Assembly: GCA_963281255.1 (NCBI GenBank)
Contig: OY725497.1
Coordinates: 1,922,001 to 1,986,000, forward strand
Source: Aphrocallistes beatrix
Taxonomy: Eukaryota > Porifera > Hexactinellida > Sceptrulophora > Aphrocallistidae
Direction of reading: 5' to 3'
Length of the DNA stretch: 64,000 bases
Part shown: one piece after another, positions 22,694-33,148 of the stretch
Numbering within the stretch: position 1 is the stretch's first letter
How the letters are laid out: every line of letters begins with the position of its first letter
Translations under genes and position numbers: made by a program
The notes under the pieces: model-generated
Database searches by the model: none
Told to the model about the DNA's origin: nothing
The model's input: the letters and a program-made list of their open reading frames with translations, nothing else

Positions 22694-23350
22694 AGTGTCA
22701 TCGGCTCACTTGGAATTTTAGTTTCTGCTGCAAAATACTTTTCCAGCTCCGATTAGTACATTAAACGTCACCTGAAGCATTTCTCGTTCTTTTTAACCAT
22801 TTTTAGCTCCCACTCTCAATCCCATTCTTTTTGTATTTTTTTAACACGAACACAATCTACAAGAATGACTTCAATTTTCTACATCTCACAATTTCCTACA
22901 CAATTCTTTACAAGAACTTCTTCAATTTTCTACACAAATTTCTTTAAGAGCCACTTTAATTTCCTAAATCTAATACTTACCATGTTAACAATGCGCTTTA
23001 CAAATACTAAACAAAAATAACTACAACACCAAATGCAATACTGCTTAGCATCTCAACCATTACAAACTCTTAAAGTCAAGCTTGTACATCTTCATTATCA
23101 GTTAATAACTACAGCATAGCAACGAAGGGATAAAGCGTTGACAGTCACTAACTACAGTCACTACAGAACGAAATTCCAAAATGTAATTAACGATGCTATA
23201 CAGCGACAAAAGAATGAGTAATTGCAATACAGCGCAAATACAGTAGTGTACTGCATTCCACAACTAGAATATCCGAACAAACGATTTCATGCACAGGCTA
23301 ATTATTCTATTCTCCCAAATTAGCAACTATATTCAGATATAGAACAATAC
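22694..23350. other. No supported gene
   Basis: AT-rich, with a few short C-rich, ACTTCAATTTTCTACA-like direct repeats between 22860 and 22960. Nothing else seen. Confidence 0.4.
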
Positions 23351-23354
23351 TGAA

Positions 23355-23580
23355 CTAAAACTAAATTTAAGTTAGTATTCAAACCATAAAACACATTTTA
23401 AAAAATATATTTAATCAACATAAATTTCAACACCTCCAAATCCAACTTGGGGAATAAAAAGTAAAAGGATCGGATCGAATTCAGTAAAAGTTTCGATCCG
23501 ATCCGATCCGATCCTACTTTTGAAAAGGATCGCTATCCGGATCTTGCGATCATGGGTCGAAAGATCCTAATGCCTTATAT
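23355..23580 (-). repeat. GATCGGATC-rich repeat, copy 2 (inverted)
   Basis: Inverse of 10200-10360, with GATCCGATCCGATCCGATCC at its right part. The two copies are 13 kb apart. Confidence 0.5.
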
Positions 23581-23592
23581 ATTTATATATAT

Positions 23593-23912
23593 AGTCGAAG
23601 CTGCTATAACGGTCACCAATGAACAGTCCCGTCCGAAATTCCATAATATTGAACCTGTGTACAGCGGTCACCTGCTCAACGCGGCCAGCGGCCACCCGTT
23701 TTAGTCCCTTACTGACCCTAAAACTGTGTATAACGGCCATCACTTGTCTATAACGGCCACTGCCTGTCTATAATGGCCATCACCTTTTCACTTTTAAATG
23801 TGTTTATTACAGGACCTGCTACGAACGATAAACAAGTTTCATGTAATTACTTCAAGTAATGGATTTCTAAAAACGATATTTATTGCACTTACGTTGATAC
23901 CTATATATATAC
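23593..23912. mobile_element. pogo-like element with CTATAACGGCCA repeats, left part
   Basis: Starts AGTCGAAGCTGCTATAACGG and iterates TGTCTATAACGGCCAT. A related copy at 26275-27212 ends in the inverse of CAGTGGAACCTGTATATAACGG, the Tigger/pogo style end. A mariner is inserted at a TA at 23913, and no matching right half follows the mariner. Confidence 0.5.
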
Positions 23913-23914
23913 TA

Positions 23915-25243
23915 GGGCATTCAAAAAGTCTTGCGGGTCATACCATAAAATAATAAATAAATGTCATAGAATATGTCTCAATGTATTATTTATTCGAAAT
24001 ACCCCCCTCCTACTTCTACACAGCGTTTCGATCTTTCCACTCACTTTATGAATGCATTTCTGTACTCTTCTTCGGGGGTGGATTTGAAGAACTGGTACAG
24101 GGCCGACCCGAGGGTTTGTTTCGACTAAAATTCCCTGCTTTGAAGGTAGACTTTGAGCTTGGGGAATAGCCAAAAATCACAGGGAGCTAGGTCTGGTGAG
24201 TAGGGTGGGTGGGGAAGTAAATCTAACCCCTCTGATTCCAAGAAATTTTTAGTGAGCTTGGTTGTATGGGAGCTAACATTATCTATCAATAATTTTATTC
24301 CCCTCATTTTAGCCTTGGGACGGAGCTCTTCCACGTTTTTTATTAGGCTTGGAAGTACTTTCTCTGTAAAAAACGTTGCGTTTACTGTTTTACCACTTTC
24401 AGAAGGTATTTGCAAGACTATTCCACTACTATTGAAGAAGATCGCGTACATGACCTTCGGTTTTCTGAAGTCGGGCCTAGGAATTTGGGCCGGTCTTTCG
24501 TCGCCTCTCACCCATGATCGCATTTTATACTTGCTGTAAGGGGTTGAATAATATACCCAAGTCTCATCCCCGGTTATAACTTCAGCTAGGCGTCTAGGAT
24601 CACAACCGTCATAGGTTTCCAGGAGTTTCTTGGCAGTCTTTACACGTGCGAGCTTTTGTTGATCGCCGAGGTTATTTGGGACCCACTTACCGCAAATGGA
24701 TCGGAAACCAAGCTGAGTAGTCAGAATGGAATGAATGGCCCCCGATGAAATCTCCATACTCTGCTCTAACTGCTCGATTGTTATACACTTATCTTCCCTG
24801 ACTTTGCTCTCGATTAGAGCAACATTCTCTGGGGTGCTGACGGACACCGGTCTCCCAGATCGAGGTAGATCTGACACGTCTGTATTTCCAGACTGAAGTC
24901 GTGCAGCCCATCGCTCGACCGTTGATCTGGAAGGGCAGTCCATGCACAATACCTCCTGCAACTCTTTGTAGATGAGTACCGGCTGGATGCGGAGTTTTGT
25001 GCGAAACTCAATGTAAGCTCTCCGTTTCAGATTAAAATTGTCATCCTTGGAAGCCATAATTTTACCAGTATGTTGAAATGATGTGTGAATAAATTGATCA
25101 GAAATTTGTAATTTTCATTCAATCAAGCTAAGATTTTCAGTAAATCAAGCTAAGATATATGGTTGTCTTATAGATAAAAACTGATTTGTTTACTATTATA
25201 GTTTGCGAAATATACCATGACCCGCAAGACTTATTGAACGACC
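23915..25243 (-). mobile_element. Full-length mariner element, 1329 bp
   Basis: Ends GGGCATTCAAAAAGTCTTGC and (inverted) GGTCGTTCAATAAGTCTTGC share most positions for about 30 bases and are flanked by TA on both sides (23913-23914 and 25244-25245). Size and layout are those of an autonomous mariner, but its transposase has two stops. Confidence 0.85.
23990..25057 (-). pseudogene. mariner transposase, two in-frame stops
   Basis: From ATG 25055-25057 the frame runs 355 codons to a natural TAA, interrupted by TAG at codon 311 and TGA at codon 339. The N-terminal part holds two helix-turn-helix units (CPSRSTVERW; ISSGAIHSIL). The catalytic triad is intact: Asp164 in ITGDETWVYY, Asp259 in LLIDN and Asp294 in APCDFWLF, with 34 residues between the last two (DD34D). 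The linker motif WVPNNL replaces the usual WVPH.L. The stops remove the last 45 residues, including the YFE end. All three catalytic residues lie before the first stop, so a truncated product is conceivable, but activity is unlikely. Confidence 0.85.
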
Positions 25244-25245
25244 TA

Positions 25246-25335
25246 GTATATATAATTTTTATGTCACAAAAATGGCACACTTTCATTAAAAAATAATGAC
25301 TCCTCACTCTGTTATAATGTCATCGTGGGGCGCAT
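25246..25335. repeat. Family C fragment
   Basis: AATGACTCCTCACTCTGTTA and TAATGTCATCGT match the middle of family C. Short remnant. Confidence 0.35.
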
Positions 25336-25364
25336 GCATTTGTCCTAATTTCTTACCAACTTTT

Positions 25365-26040
25365 GTAAGTTCTGCATTTGTCCGAATCAGGGTATTATAC
25401 AGCCCCCTAGAAATGCGCTCCTAATTTCAAACCTCTAAATTTTCATACGCCTAAATCGATAAATAACATCATAATGAAGACTAAATTGAGTATAATTCTG
25501 GATTTTCACGCTCCTGAACACTTTGTGGCTTAAAATCATACGCCTAAAGGAGCGTCTCCGCTCCTAGATAATACTTTGGTCCAAATGGAGTTTTGTATGT
25601 TCTGCATTTGTCCGAATGGATTTTTGTAAGTTCTGCATTTGTCCGAATTTTGAAGTATGCATTTGGCCGAATTTTGAAGTATGCATTTGTCCGAATTTGT
25701 AGTATGCATTTGTCCGAATTTCATATTTTGCAAATAAACATCATTCCTAAAAACTGCAAAATCCTAGCATTACAATATATTCCCCGACCAAAATGCCTCA
25801 ATGGTCCCAAAGGGGAGCAAGATGCCTCACCTAAAAGGCCTCTACACACACCCTTTCTTCAGAAAAAAACACTTTTAGGACAAATGCAGAACATACAAAA
25901 CTCCATTCGGACAAATGCAGAACTTACCAAAATCCATTCGGACAAATGCAGAACTTACCAAAATCCATTCAGACAAATGCAGAACATACAAAAATCCATT
26001 CAGACAAACGACAACTCAACAATTCGGACAAATGCAGCTT
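25365..26040. repeat. Satellite-like repeat with two opposed arms
   Basis: The left arm (25600-25725) iterates GCATTTGTCCGAATTTTGAA. The right arm (25880-26035) iterates the inverse, TTCGGACAAATGCAGAACTT, with spacers such as ACCAAAATCCA. The unit is about 30-36 bases. The 155-codon and other frames here (LSEWIFV..., TNAELTKIHSDKC...) are this repeat translated. Confidence 0.7.
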
Positions 26041-26274
26041 CTCGTCATCATTACGTATGAAAAAGTGAAAAATCGTAAGCTAGCTTGTTGTCCAATTCCT
26101 TGTAAACAATTTAATGTTGACATATAAATTATTTTGTCGCTTAATAAATAGTAATCTAATAGCTATTAATTGGAATTACATTTGAAATTCTAGCTCTTGA
26201 GGTTTCAAGATATGGCCCCAACTAACCAAAATACGTTTCCATAGTAACACTGGAATATAGCAACATTCCATGTA

Positions 26275-27212
26275 AAAATCCTTTTTAACGGCCACCTGTC
26301 GATATAACGGCCACATCTCGATAGCGGTCACCAATGAACAGTCCCGTCCGAAATTCCATAATATTGAACCTGTGTATAACGGCCATCACCTGTCTATAAC
26401 GGCCACTATCTGTCTATAACGGCCATCACATTTTTCACCTTTTTATGTGGACCTGTTACGAACAATAAATGAATCATATTAAGGATACCGCCCGGATAAA
26501 TCCTTAGGTTTGGCTTACAGCATATATTAGGAAGAGAGATATATAAGGTGTTAAGCGTGGACAGGTAGTGCAATTAAAAAATATTGAAGCATGCCAAACC
26601 GTTTTTGGTTCGCATTTCTAGTTTTTTAGTTACAGCGTCTCAAAGTATTTTTTTTACGATTTTCGCTAACACATCCTAATGTTAGACGCTCCTCCACTCT
26701 GTATATTTTTTCGAACATACGTTTGGATCAAATGCATCGAAATTTTATTCATAATTAGTCTATCATATTTGCTATCGCATAGGACCAAAATAAAGTTAAA
26801 ATAACCAAAATTGTTAATTTTATAGGGGTTTCTAAAAAAATAGCCCAAAACGGCGATTAAAGTTTTTTAAAAATTCACCTTTTTTTTAAATTCACCCTAC
26901 AAAACACAGCTCTAAGTCTTAGAAGAGAAAAATATTTTAACATTGTTGAAATTATTGAATTACAATCTCTATAGACCATAATAACTAAGATTGTTTTAGT
27001 ATAGGAAATTTTTACCTAATCAACTTGGGAGATAACTTATTGGCCATCCAGTAATTACTTCAATTAATGGATTTCTAAAAGATTGATATTTATTGCACTA
27101 CGTTAATATCTTTTGGGGATTAAGACAATCATCTGTATATAACGGTCACCTGTGTATAACGGCCAATTTTGTTCAGTCCCTTGGGTGGCCGTTATATACA
27201 GGTTCCACTGTA
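26275..27212. mobile_element. pogo-like element, second copy, split by a family B fragment
   Basis: Bases 26275-26475 and 27046-27212 share ATAACGGCCA repeats and the GGATTTCTAAAA segment with 23593-23912. The right end reads GTTATATACAGGTTCCACTG next to TA. The middle (26484-27045) is family B. Confidence 0.5.
26484..27045 (+). mobile_element. TTAA-flanked repeat family B, fragment
   Basis: GGATACCGCCC follows TTAA (26480-26483). Bases 26534-26690 match 6895-7060 in the same orientation. The right terminus is not recognisable. Confidence 0.5.
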
Positions 27213-27348
27213 TTATAATATAAAATGCTATGGTTGTAGTTATTCTTGCATCCATGGACAGAACAAGTGTTTGGGATGTCGGAGTGAGATAGAAGCTAAC
27301 ATTAATTGAAAGAGCAGGGTGATTCAAAATAAGCGACTAGTAGTACTA

Positions 27349-28715
27349 CAGTGTGTTCGGAAATTATTGAGACTTCTTCGAATTGCCTTCAATTAGCAAT
27401 ATATTCCTAGTACAAGCACATATTATATAACCATCAGTGTTATTGAATAGCTAGACTTGGCTAGACTAGATAATTCATCACAGATTTAAGATATCCACTA
27501 TCAAAAAAAAATTTCATTGACAAAACAAACAAAATCTTCTATTTTTTTTAACAAATATTTTACTACCCGATTTTCATTTTCAATTTGAATTATTCGGTAC
27601 TGCATCGATGTTTTCTACACAACAACAACGCAGAAATCAAATAGAGACCTTGTATAACGCTGGAATTACCAGAGGAATGGAAATCTCTAGGCGGACGAAC
27701 ATTCCCAAGCCGACTGTTTTTCGTGTCTTATCCCTTAGAGTGAAAAAACCCCTCCAGCATAAGAAAGGAGCTGGACGCCCAACTAAAATCCAGGGAAATG
27801 ACAAAAAAAGAATTGCCTCCATTCTAAATTGCAATCCGAGGACTTCATTACGTTCCATTCTACCAAAGTTAGGAGTGAATGTATCCATCAGCACCCTCCA
27901 TGCCCAGGTAATGAGGCAGAACTTCCTGAACACACGTGCTGTCCGAGTCCCAGCTCTCACTGACCTCCATGTCTCCAAAAGAATCGCATGGTGTAAGGAA
28001 ATGAAAGGCTTTGACTGGAGCAAAACATTCTTTACTGACGAGTGCTCAGTTTGGCTTGATTCCGGAAGGGTTAATGTGTGGACGAAGAATGGGCAGCCAA
28101 TTATTCTGCCGACTTTCAAACATCCTTCTAAAGTTCATCTTTGGGGTGGGATTTCGCTTATGGGGACCACACATCTTAAAATTTTTACCGAAAACTTTAA
28201 TCAAGCTGTGTACATTTCCACTCTTAGCGAGTGTCTTATTGAGGAGGCTAAAGGGAAATACGGAGAAAGTTGGGTTTTACAGGAAGACAACAGTCCTGTA
28301 CACACTGGCAAGGCAGCCAAGGGGTGGAAAGCAGAGTTTGTCCCCCTTCGAATCGATTGGCCACCAAATAGTCCAGACCTTGCCCCAATCGAAAATCTTT
28401 GGGCGGTTTTGAAGAGAAGGCTACTTGTACGACATCCTAAAACCATAGACCAACTAAAAGAGTCTATACGGGAGATTTGGGAGTCCTTTGATCCAGAATT
28501 TCTCCGGCCTTTTTGCAGTTCAATGCCAAAAAGAATTCAGCTTTGTTTGAAAAATAAGGGAAAAAAGATTAATTATTAAAGTTGTCAGGATTCAATTTTG
28601 AATTTCGTTTAAGGACATGTATATTAACTTAATTTAAGCGTAGCTAAGAGCCATACTTCACCAATGAATAGTTAAAGATAATTATATTTAGTCTCAATAA
28701 TTTCCAAACACACTG
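27349..28715 (+). mobile_element. Full-length Tc1-like element, 1367 bp, apparently intact
   Basis: Ends CAGTGTGTTCGGAAATTATT and (inverted) CAGTGTGTTTGGAAATTATT, flanked by TA (27347-27348 and 28716-28717). It encodes an uninterrupted transposase. An empty counterpart of the insertion site is visible at about 9690-9720, where GACTAGTAGTATGTGTAATA runs without the element. Confidence 0.9.
27608..28579 (+). CDS. Tc1-like transposase, DD34E, uninterrupted
   Basis: 323 codons from ATG. The N-terminal 110 residues contain two helix-turn-helix units (MEISRRTNIPKPTVFRVLS and RTSLRSILPKLGVNVSIST) separated by a GAGRPTKI linker of the GRPR/AT-hook kind; these bind the element ends. The catalytic domain has Asp144 (FFTDECSVWL), Asp227 (LQEDNSPVHTG) and Glu262 (LAPIENLWAVLK), with 34 residues between the last two. 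The length is slightly under that of typical Tc1 transposases (about 340), and the C-terminus ends in a basic tail. No frameshift or stop is visible, so it may be functional or recently so. It cuts and pastes its own element at TA dinucleotides. Confidence 0.92.
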   Translation: MFSTQQQRRNQIETLYNAGITRGMEISRRTNIPKPTVFRVLSLRVKKPLQHKKGAGRPTKIQGNDKKRIASILNCNPRTSLRSILPKLGVNVSISTLHAQVMRQNFLNTRAVRVPALTDLHVSKRIAWCKEMKGFDWSKTFFTDECSVWLDSGRVNVWTKNGQPIILPTFKHPSKVHLWGGISLMGTTHLKIFTENFNQAVYISTLSECLIEEAKGKYGESWVLQEDNSPVHTGKAAKGWKAEFVPLRIDWPPNSPDLAPIENLWAVLKRRLLVRHPKTIDQLKESIREIWESFDPEFLRPFCSSMPKRIQLCLKNKGKKINY

Positions 28716-28811
28716 TATGTGCAATATTAAAGTTTTGAATAATATATGATCACTAGTACTTAGTATTCATTCAAATAATATTTATAATGAATGCAGTTAA
28801 TTATTATAATA
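28716..28811. repeat. Flanking repeat shared with 9690-9790
   Basis: TATTAAAGTTTTGAATAATA and the following bases match 9690-9790 closely. This repeat adjoins family C in both places. Confidence 0.5.
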
Positions 28812-29356
28812 CAAGCGCGCTTTGCATGCTTGCGCTGCGCGGCTGGCGGACATTTCGTGTCCGCCGGAGGCTCCCTTCGGTCGCCTGGAGGTGACATTGG
28901 TTGATTATAAGGGGGAAAGTATCTCTAAATATGTCCATCTTAGTTTTAAAATCGATATCACTCGAAAAATCACCAAATTTGGCAATTTTTAAAATTTTGA
29001 TGAGTAATGATGACGTCATAACAAAGTGATGAGTCATCATTTTTGATGATAGTTTCATCATATGTGAGGCGTGTTAGTATACAGATTCTATTAAAATTTC
29101 AGCCTTCTATCTCCTATAATTGAGTTATGCCCGAATAACTGTGTTGCTAACTTTTAAAAATGTGACAATGACGTCATAATTCCATGATGAGTCGACATTT
29201 TGCTCTGAACTCAGAACTTACTGGAGCCATAGCCAAAATACTCCCACATGCCAAAAATCAGCTTTCTGCGCCCGGCAGTTTCTTCAATCAATTCGTTACA
29301 GATATATATATATATACTTATATATACACACATTAATCGAGTTTTAATAGTAAGGA
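28812..29356 (-). mobile_element. Family C repeat, near-complete copy
   Basis: The minus strand begins TCCTTACTATTAAAACTCG (29356) and passes a TA tract at about 29300-29330. It ends with the GGACAC..GTGTCC hairpin and GCATGCAAAGCGCGCTTG at 28812. It carries no insertion, so it is the best reference copy in the window. Its start abuts the truncated end of the hAT transposase. Confidence 0.6.
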
Positions 29357-31149
29357 TTTTAGATTTTAAATATTAGTTTAGGTAAACACTGATTAACTTT
29401 GAACCCGTAGAAACCATCAGAAAGTCTATCACTCACATTCGATTTCAATCTGTACATTATTTCGTGTACTTCGGGCGATTGAGTAGTGCTATCTTCAAGT
29501 TTCTTAATAGATTCTTGAAAAATATTCATATAACTATGAATTAAATATAGAATGCATTCATTCATGGAGAGTTCATTCTCTGCATTTAATTCATGTTTCT
29601 GATATTTCATGAAGTCCCAAATAAATTTTGGGCATTCTTCCTCACCAAGTTGTAAAAAGTAGACCTTTATAGCTGGCCATGAAAGTATTAAGCGGTCTAA
29701 TACAGGTAGAAGGCTCAGCCATCTTGTTGGAACATGGCGTAGTAACTCTTTATATTCAATTTCGACAAAATCGAAGCAAGACTTGAGCTCCGTCACTCTT
29801 TTAGCTGATATGGAAAACTCATTGAATATTTTTATTACGAGCAACTCTATATTACGAGATAATACCTTACACCCAAAACGTGCGCTATTATGTATGACAT
29901 GGCAGTTACAGTTAGAAGAAATAAGTTTAGTGCAATGCTGTCTAAGATTGGTAAATATGAATGATGTTTTCCATAATTGACAGCAGCATTGTCAGCACCA
30001 TAACTTACTAAATATTGTATATTCATTTGATTCTGTTCAAGTCTTGCAAGTATATTACTAAAATAGAATCTGAAGTTTCTTCAGGGCAGGCATAAAAATC
30101 AATAACTCGATTTTTAGTTCCAACTGATTTTGAAAAGTAACGTAAAGCCAAAGGGTAAAGCTTCAAATTTCCTCTGTTAGAGGCATCGGTAGAAACTGAG
30201 TAAAATATGTTATTTGGGATGTTCAATTCATTAGTTACCATTTCTATTGAATGAGGACACAAAACATTAGCAGTTAATGCCTCAGATTTTGTTCTACCAC
30301 AATGGATCTTCTTCACGATTTTGGAATCAGGAAGCACACTTGGTAATATCTTCATACAACAATCCATTGATAAGTAACTTTACTGATGCATAACTCCATG
30401 GTATACCAAAGTTAGCTCAGCTGACATGACTAAATCTTCTTCGGACTGTGTTCCTCAGTATAATACCTGGAAATTGGATGTGAAGTAATACTTGATCGAA
30501 TAAGAGCTTTATGTTTTTCGCTATTGCGATGTGCAGTCCCATCATACTTCACAGGTAACTAAAACCAATTTTTGATTAAAAAAATACGGTCATTGAGATT
30601 TTTTGATTTTCTTACTCAGAATTTTATTGCGAATCTGAATCTGCACTAAAGCAAATATTTCTCCCGCAAAAGTAGAATTTATTTCAACTTTTAGTTTTGT
30701 TATGAATAAATTGGCACTCCCGGCCGAGAGAATTGCTCAAAATATGACAGCTTCCTTTAATTTTGATAACATTATCATCACCATTCAAATAGTAGAGTTA
30801 TTGTTTGTATTCAAACAAGCTGATTAATGCGCTTGAATGAAGATATCAAAAGAAAAAAACATTATATTTATTGCACACTATTAGAATATAATTTCTTCAC
30901 TCCATTGACTTCACTCCACAATTACACCATTGACTTTCTTCTAAATTTACAAAATAGTATTTGTGTTTGCAAATACTGAACACAATGATTGAGCTAACAC
31001 GAAATCCAAAATCTGCTATCTTAATCTTGCAATCTGCATAAACGAATATATAAACATAATTTCATTATTCAGTGTTAAATCGATTATTAAACCATAACCA
31101 TACTAACAACCTGAACAAGAAATTTGTTTCATTTCCAAACCTTCCCAAA

Positions 31150-31935
31150 ATGAGTAAACATGAATCTTCCAAAGATAAAATATGTCGTTGGTGTTGCTCT
31201 AAAGTTGGTAAAATAAGGATCGAAAACAACAGTCTTAAAGATACGAAATTAGGCGAATACTATACTCAGTTTTTTGAAGTAATCGACATCTTCGAAAAGA
31301 ACCGCCCCAATGTAGTGTGCAATACCTGCAAACTGTATTTGCTCAAAAGATCTTCTGGAGAGTTACCACCAAAAACCCCTGTTCGCTTTGACTGGCCGAC
31401 CATTCGGAATACGCGGTTAAGTACTTGTAGTCTGGAGGAACCATGTTCAATGTGTATTGAAAGCTCAAGATTTGGTCCTCGAAATCAAGCACCGAAATCA
31501 ATAATTCACTCAAAACCAGGAAGACCTACCGTTAAGTCGCCACAGAAAATTCTGAAGGTCTGCAGTAAATGTATGAGCAATATTCACCCAGGAATTCAGC
31601 ATATTTGTTTGAAAACCACGTTAAAGAAGAACACAGAGAAATTCTTAGATCATCACCACGTGCTCGATACCTTCGTTGGTGATGATATTATTCGGAGAGC
31701 AGATCAAATTGGTAATTCAATACCTCTATTACAGTTGCCTAGTTCATCTGGAGGTCACCCAGTTAGTTTGACTGTTGGATCATCCAAAAGTGCCGAGCCT
31801 CCTTCTAAATACATCAAAATGGACTTTTCACACATTGCACAATTGAAGTCAACAGGCCATTCTATGTCTAATAAACAGTTAAAGGCTATAACACAAGTCA
31901 TTAGAAGTTGGAGTTCACTGTCCATCAATGGATAA
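31150..31935 (+). CDS. Chapaev-like transposase, N-terminal cysteine-rich part
   Basis: The frame is open from 31072, but the first ATG is 31150 (MSKHESSKDKICRWC), giving 261 codons. Cysteine pairs occur as CRWC, CNTC, CSMC and CSKC followed by HPGIQHIC, which look like two or more zinc-binding units in a DNA-binding N-terminus. The last codons (SLSING, then TAA) overlap the next ATG by 8 bases (ATGGATAA). A TATATAAA-like box lies at about 31045. No catalytic residues here. Taken with the next frame it makes a transposase of about 665 residues if joined by a +1 change, a plausible size for the family. Confidence 0.6.
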   Translation: MSKHESSKDKICRWCCSKVGKIRIENNSLKDTKLGEYYTQFFEVIDIFEKNRPNVVCNTCKLYLLKRSSGELPPKTPVRFDWPTIRNTRLSTCSLEEPCSMCIESSRFGPRNQAPKSIIHSKPGRPTVKSPQKILKVCSKCMSNIHPGIQHICLKTTLKKNTEKFLDHHHVLDTFVGDDIIRRADQIGNSIPLLQLPSSSGGHPVSLTVGSSKSAEPPSKYIKMDFSHIAQLKSTGHSMSNKQLKAITQVIRSWSSLSING

Positions 31936-33148
31936 GTATTATGACGAACGCCATTTAATGTGTGATGATATCCTCGAATGTATTCAAGTAAAATTAGATT
32001 ATAGTAGAGAGAAATATAGTCCAGAATACATGGATACTTGGATCGTGAGATGCTGTAATGTAGATGCTTTCATTGAGAAAGTCTATAATTTCAACGGAAA
32101 CACTTCAGTTCGTAATCTCCACTTCAAACTAGGATTGGACTATGGTCGTGGTTTTACCAAGCTGGTCCTTTGTCTGCAAAATGAAAACTCTGTAAATAAT
32201 CTTGTCTACTTGTGGGTTGGAAGTGCACCTGAAACGAATTACAACTTGTCAGTTATGCTTAAGGATGAACAGATTACACACTTGTTAGAAGAATACCATG
32301 TCTCTTTTACAGTCGACCTCAAAGCAGCTTCCTTGTGCCTAGGAATCATGTCTGGCCGGCATCCTTGCATATGGTGTACCTGGGACAAGAGAAGCGGATT
32401 AAGTAAAGTTGATTGGCATCCGAGATCTTCGGCACACCATAGTAAAATGTTGCAAAAACTTTTCGACATTTATAATGGCGATTCGAAAACTCATTCTATC
32501 GATTGTGATGGCATTGAATACCCTGAAGCATTTAACATATGGCTCACGGATTATATGCAAATATTCAATCTACCAGAATTACACTTGTTGTTAGGCATCG
32601 GACAAAAATTATATAATGCTATCACTTTGACGATGTCGGAAGATGAGAAAAAAATACATGAAAAATTATTAACTAAACACAGCATATTAAGAAGTACTTA
32701 CCATGGGGGAGCATTTGAAGGAAATGGCATTCGAAAGATAATAAGAAACGTGACTGATCTTGGATTCCCAGTGAATAACTCATCTTATATAGCACTCAAG
32801 AGATTTGGAGATGTCGTAACTTCTTGTTTCGGCAAAAATACTATTGGAGATTTGGATGAAATAGTTTACCAGTTTGAAGAAGCATTCATACAAACTGGAC
32901 TTTCATGCTCTACAAAAGTTCACGTACTCTGTCGGCATCTGGTTCCGTTTATTAAGGATTATCTTGCAAAGGGAATGGGATTAGGATCAGTTTCAGAACA
33001 AGCAACAGAATCGGCCCATTCCAGATTTAAAAATGTTTGGGAGAAGAGCTATAAATGTAACGAGGACAGTGAAAAATACCCCGAGTCACTTTTACACGCG
33101 GTTTCTGATGTTAATTTTGTAAACTTCATTAGGCAAGATAAACAGTAG
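31928..33148 (+). CDS. Chapaev/CMC-like transposase, catalytic part
   Basis: 406 codons with RNase H-type features. Asp71 lies in KLGLDYGRGFTKLVLCL and Asp130 in SFTVDLKAASLCLG. A CIWC pair (147-150) and LPELHLLLGIGQKLYNAI belong to the inserted helical/zinc region, followed by TYHGGAFEGNGIRK. Glu358 or Glu361 lies in SVSEQATESAHSRFKNVW near the end. This motif order is that of the Chapaev/CMC and RAG1-like transposase group in invertebrates. The frame is clean throughout. The upstream frame is offset by one base, which may be a recent mutation, an assembly error or programmed recoding. Confidence 0.65.
   Translation: MDKYYDERHLMCDDILECIQVKLDYSREKYSPEYMDTWIVRCCNVDAFIEKVYNFNGNTSVRNLHFKLGLDYGRGFTKLVLCLQNENSVNNLVYLWVGSAPETNYNLSVMLKDEQITHLLEEYHVSFTVDLKAASLCLGIMSGRHPCIWCTWDKRSGLSKVDWHPRSSAHHSKMLQKLFDIYNGDSKTHSIDCDGIEYPEAFNIWLTDYMQIFNLPELHLLLGIGQKLYNAITLTMSEDEKKIHEKLLTKHSILRSTYHGGAFEGNGIRKIIRNVTDLGFPVNNSSYIALKRFGDVVTSCFGKNTIGDLDEIVYQFEEAFIQTGLSCSTKVHVLCRHLVPFIKDYLAKGMGLGSVSEQATESAHSRFKNVWEKSYKCNEDSEKYPESLLHAVSDVNFVNFIRQDKQ

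Noticed and set aside
25536..26127. 65-155 codon frames with TNAELTKIHSDKCRTY repeats
   Set aside because: Repetitive peptide produced by the FGQMQ/TKIHSDKC satellite unit, present in both orientations.
27637..28446. Frames of 81-160 codons within the Tc1 element
   Set aside because: Shadows of the intact transposase at 27608-28579.
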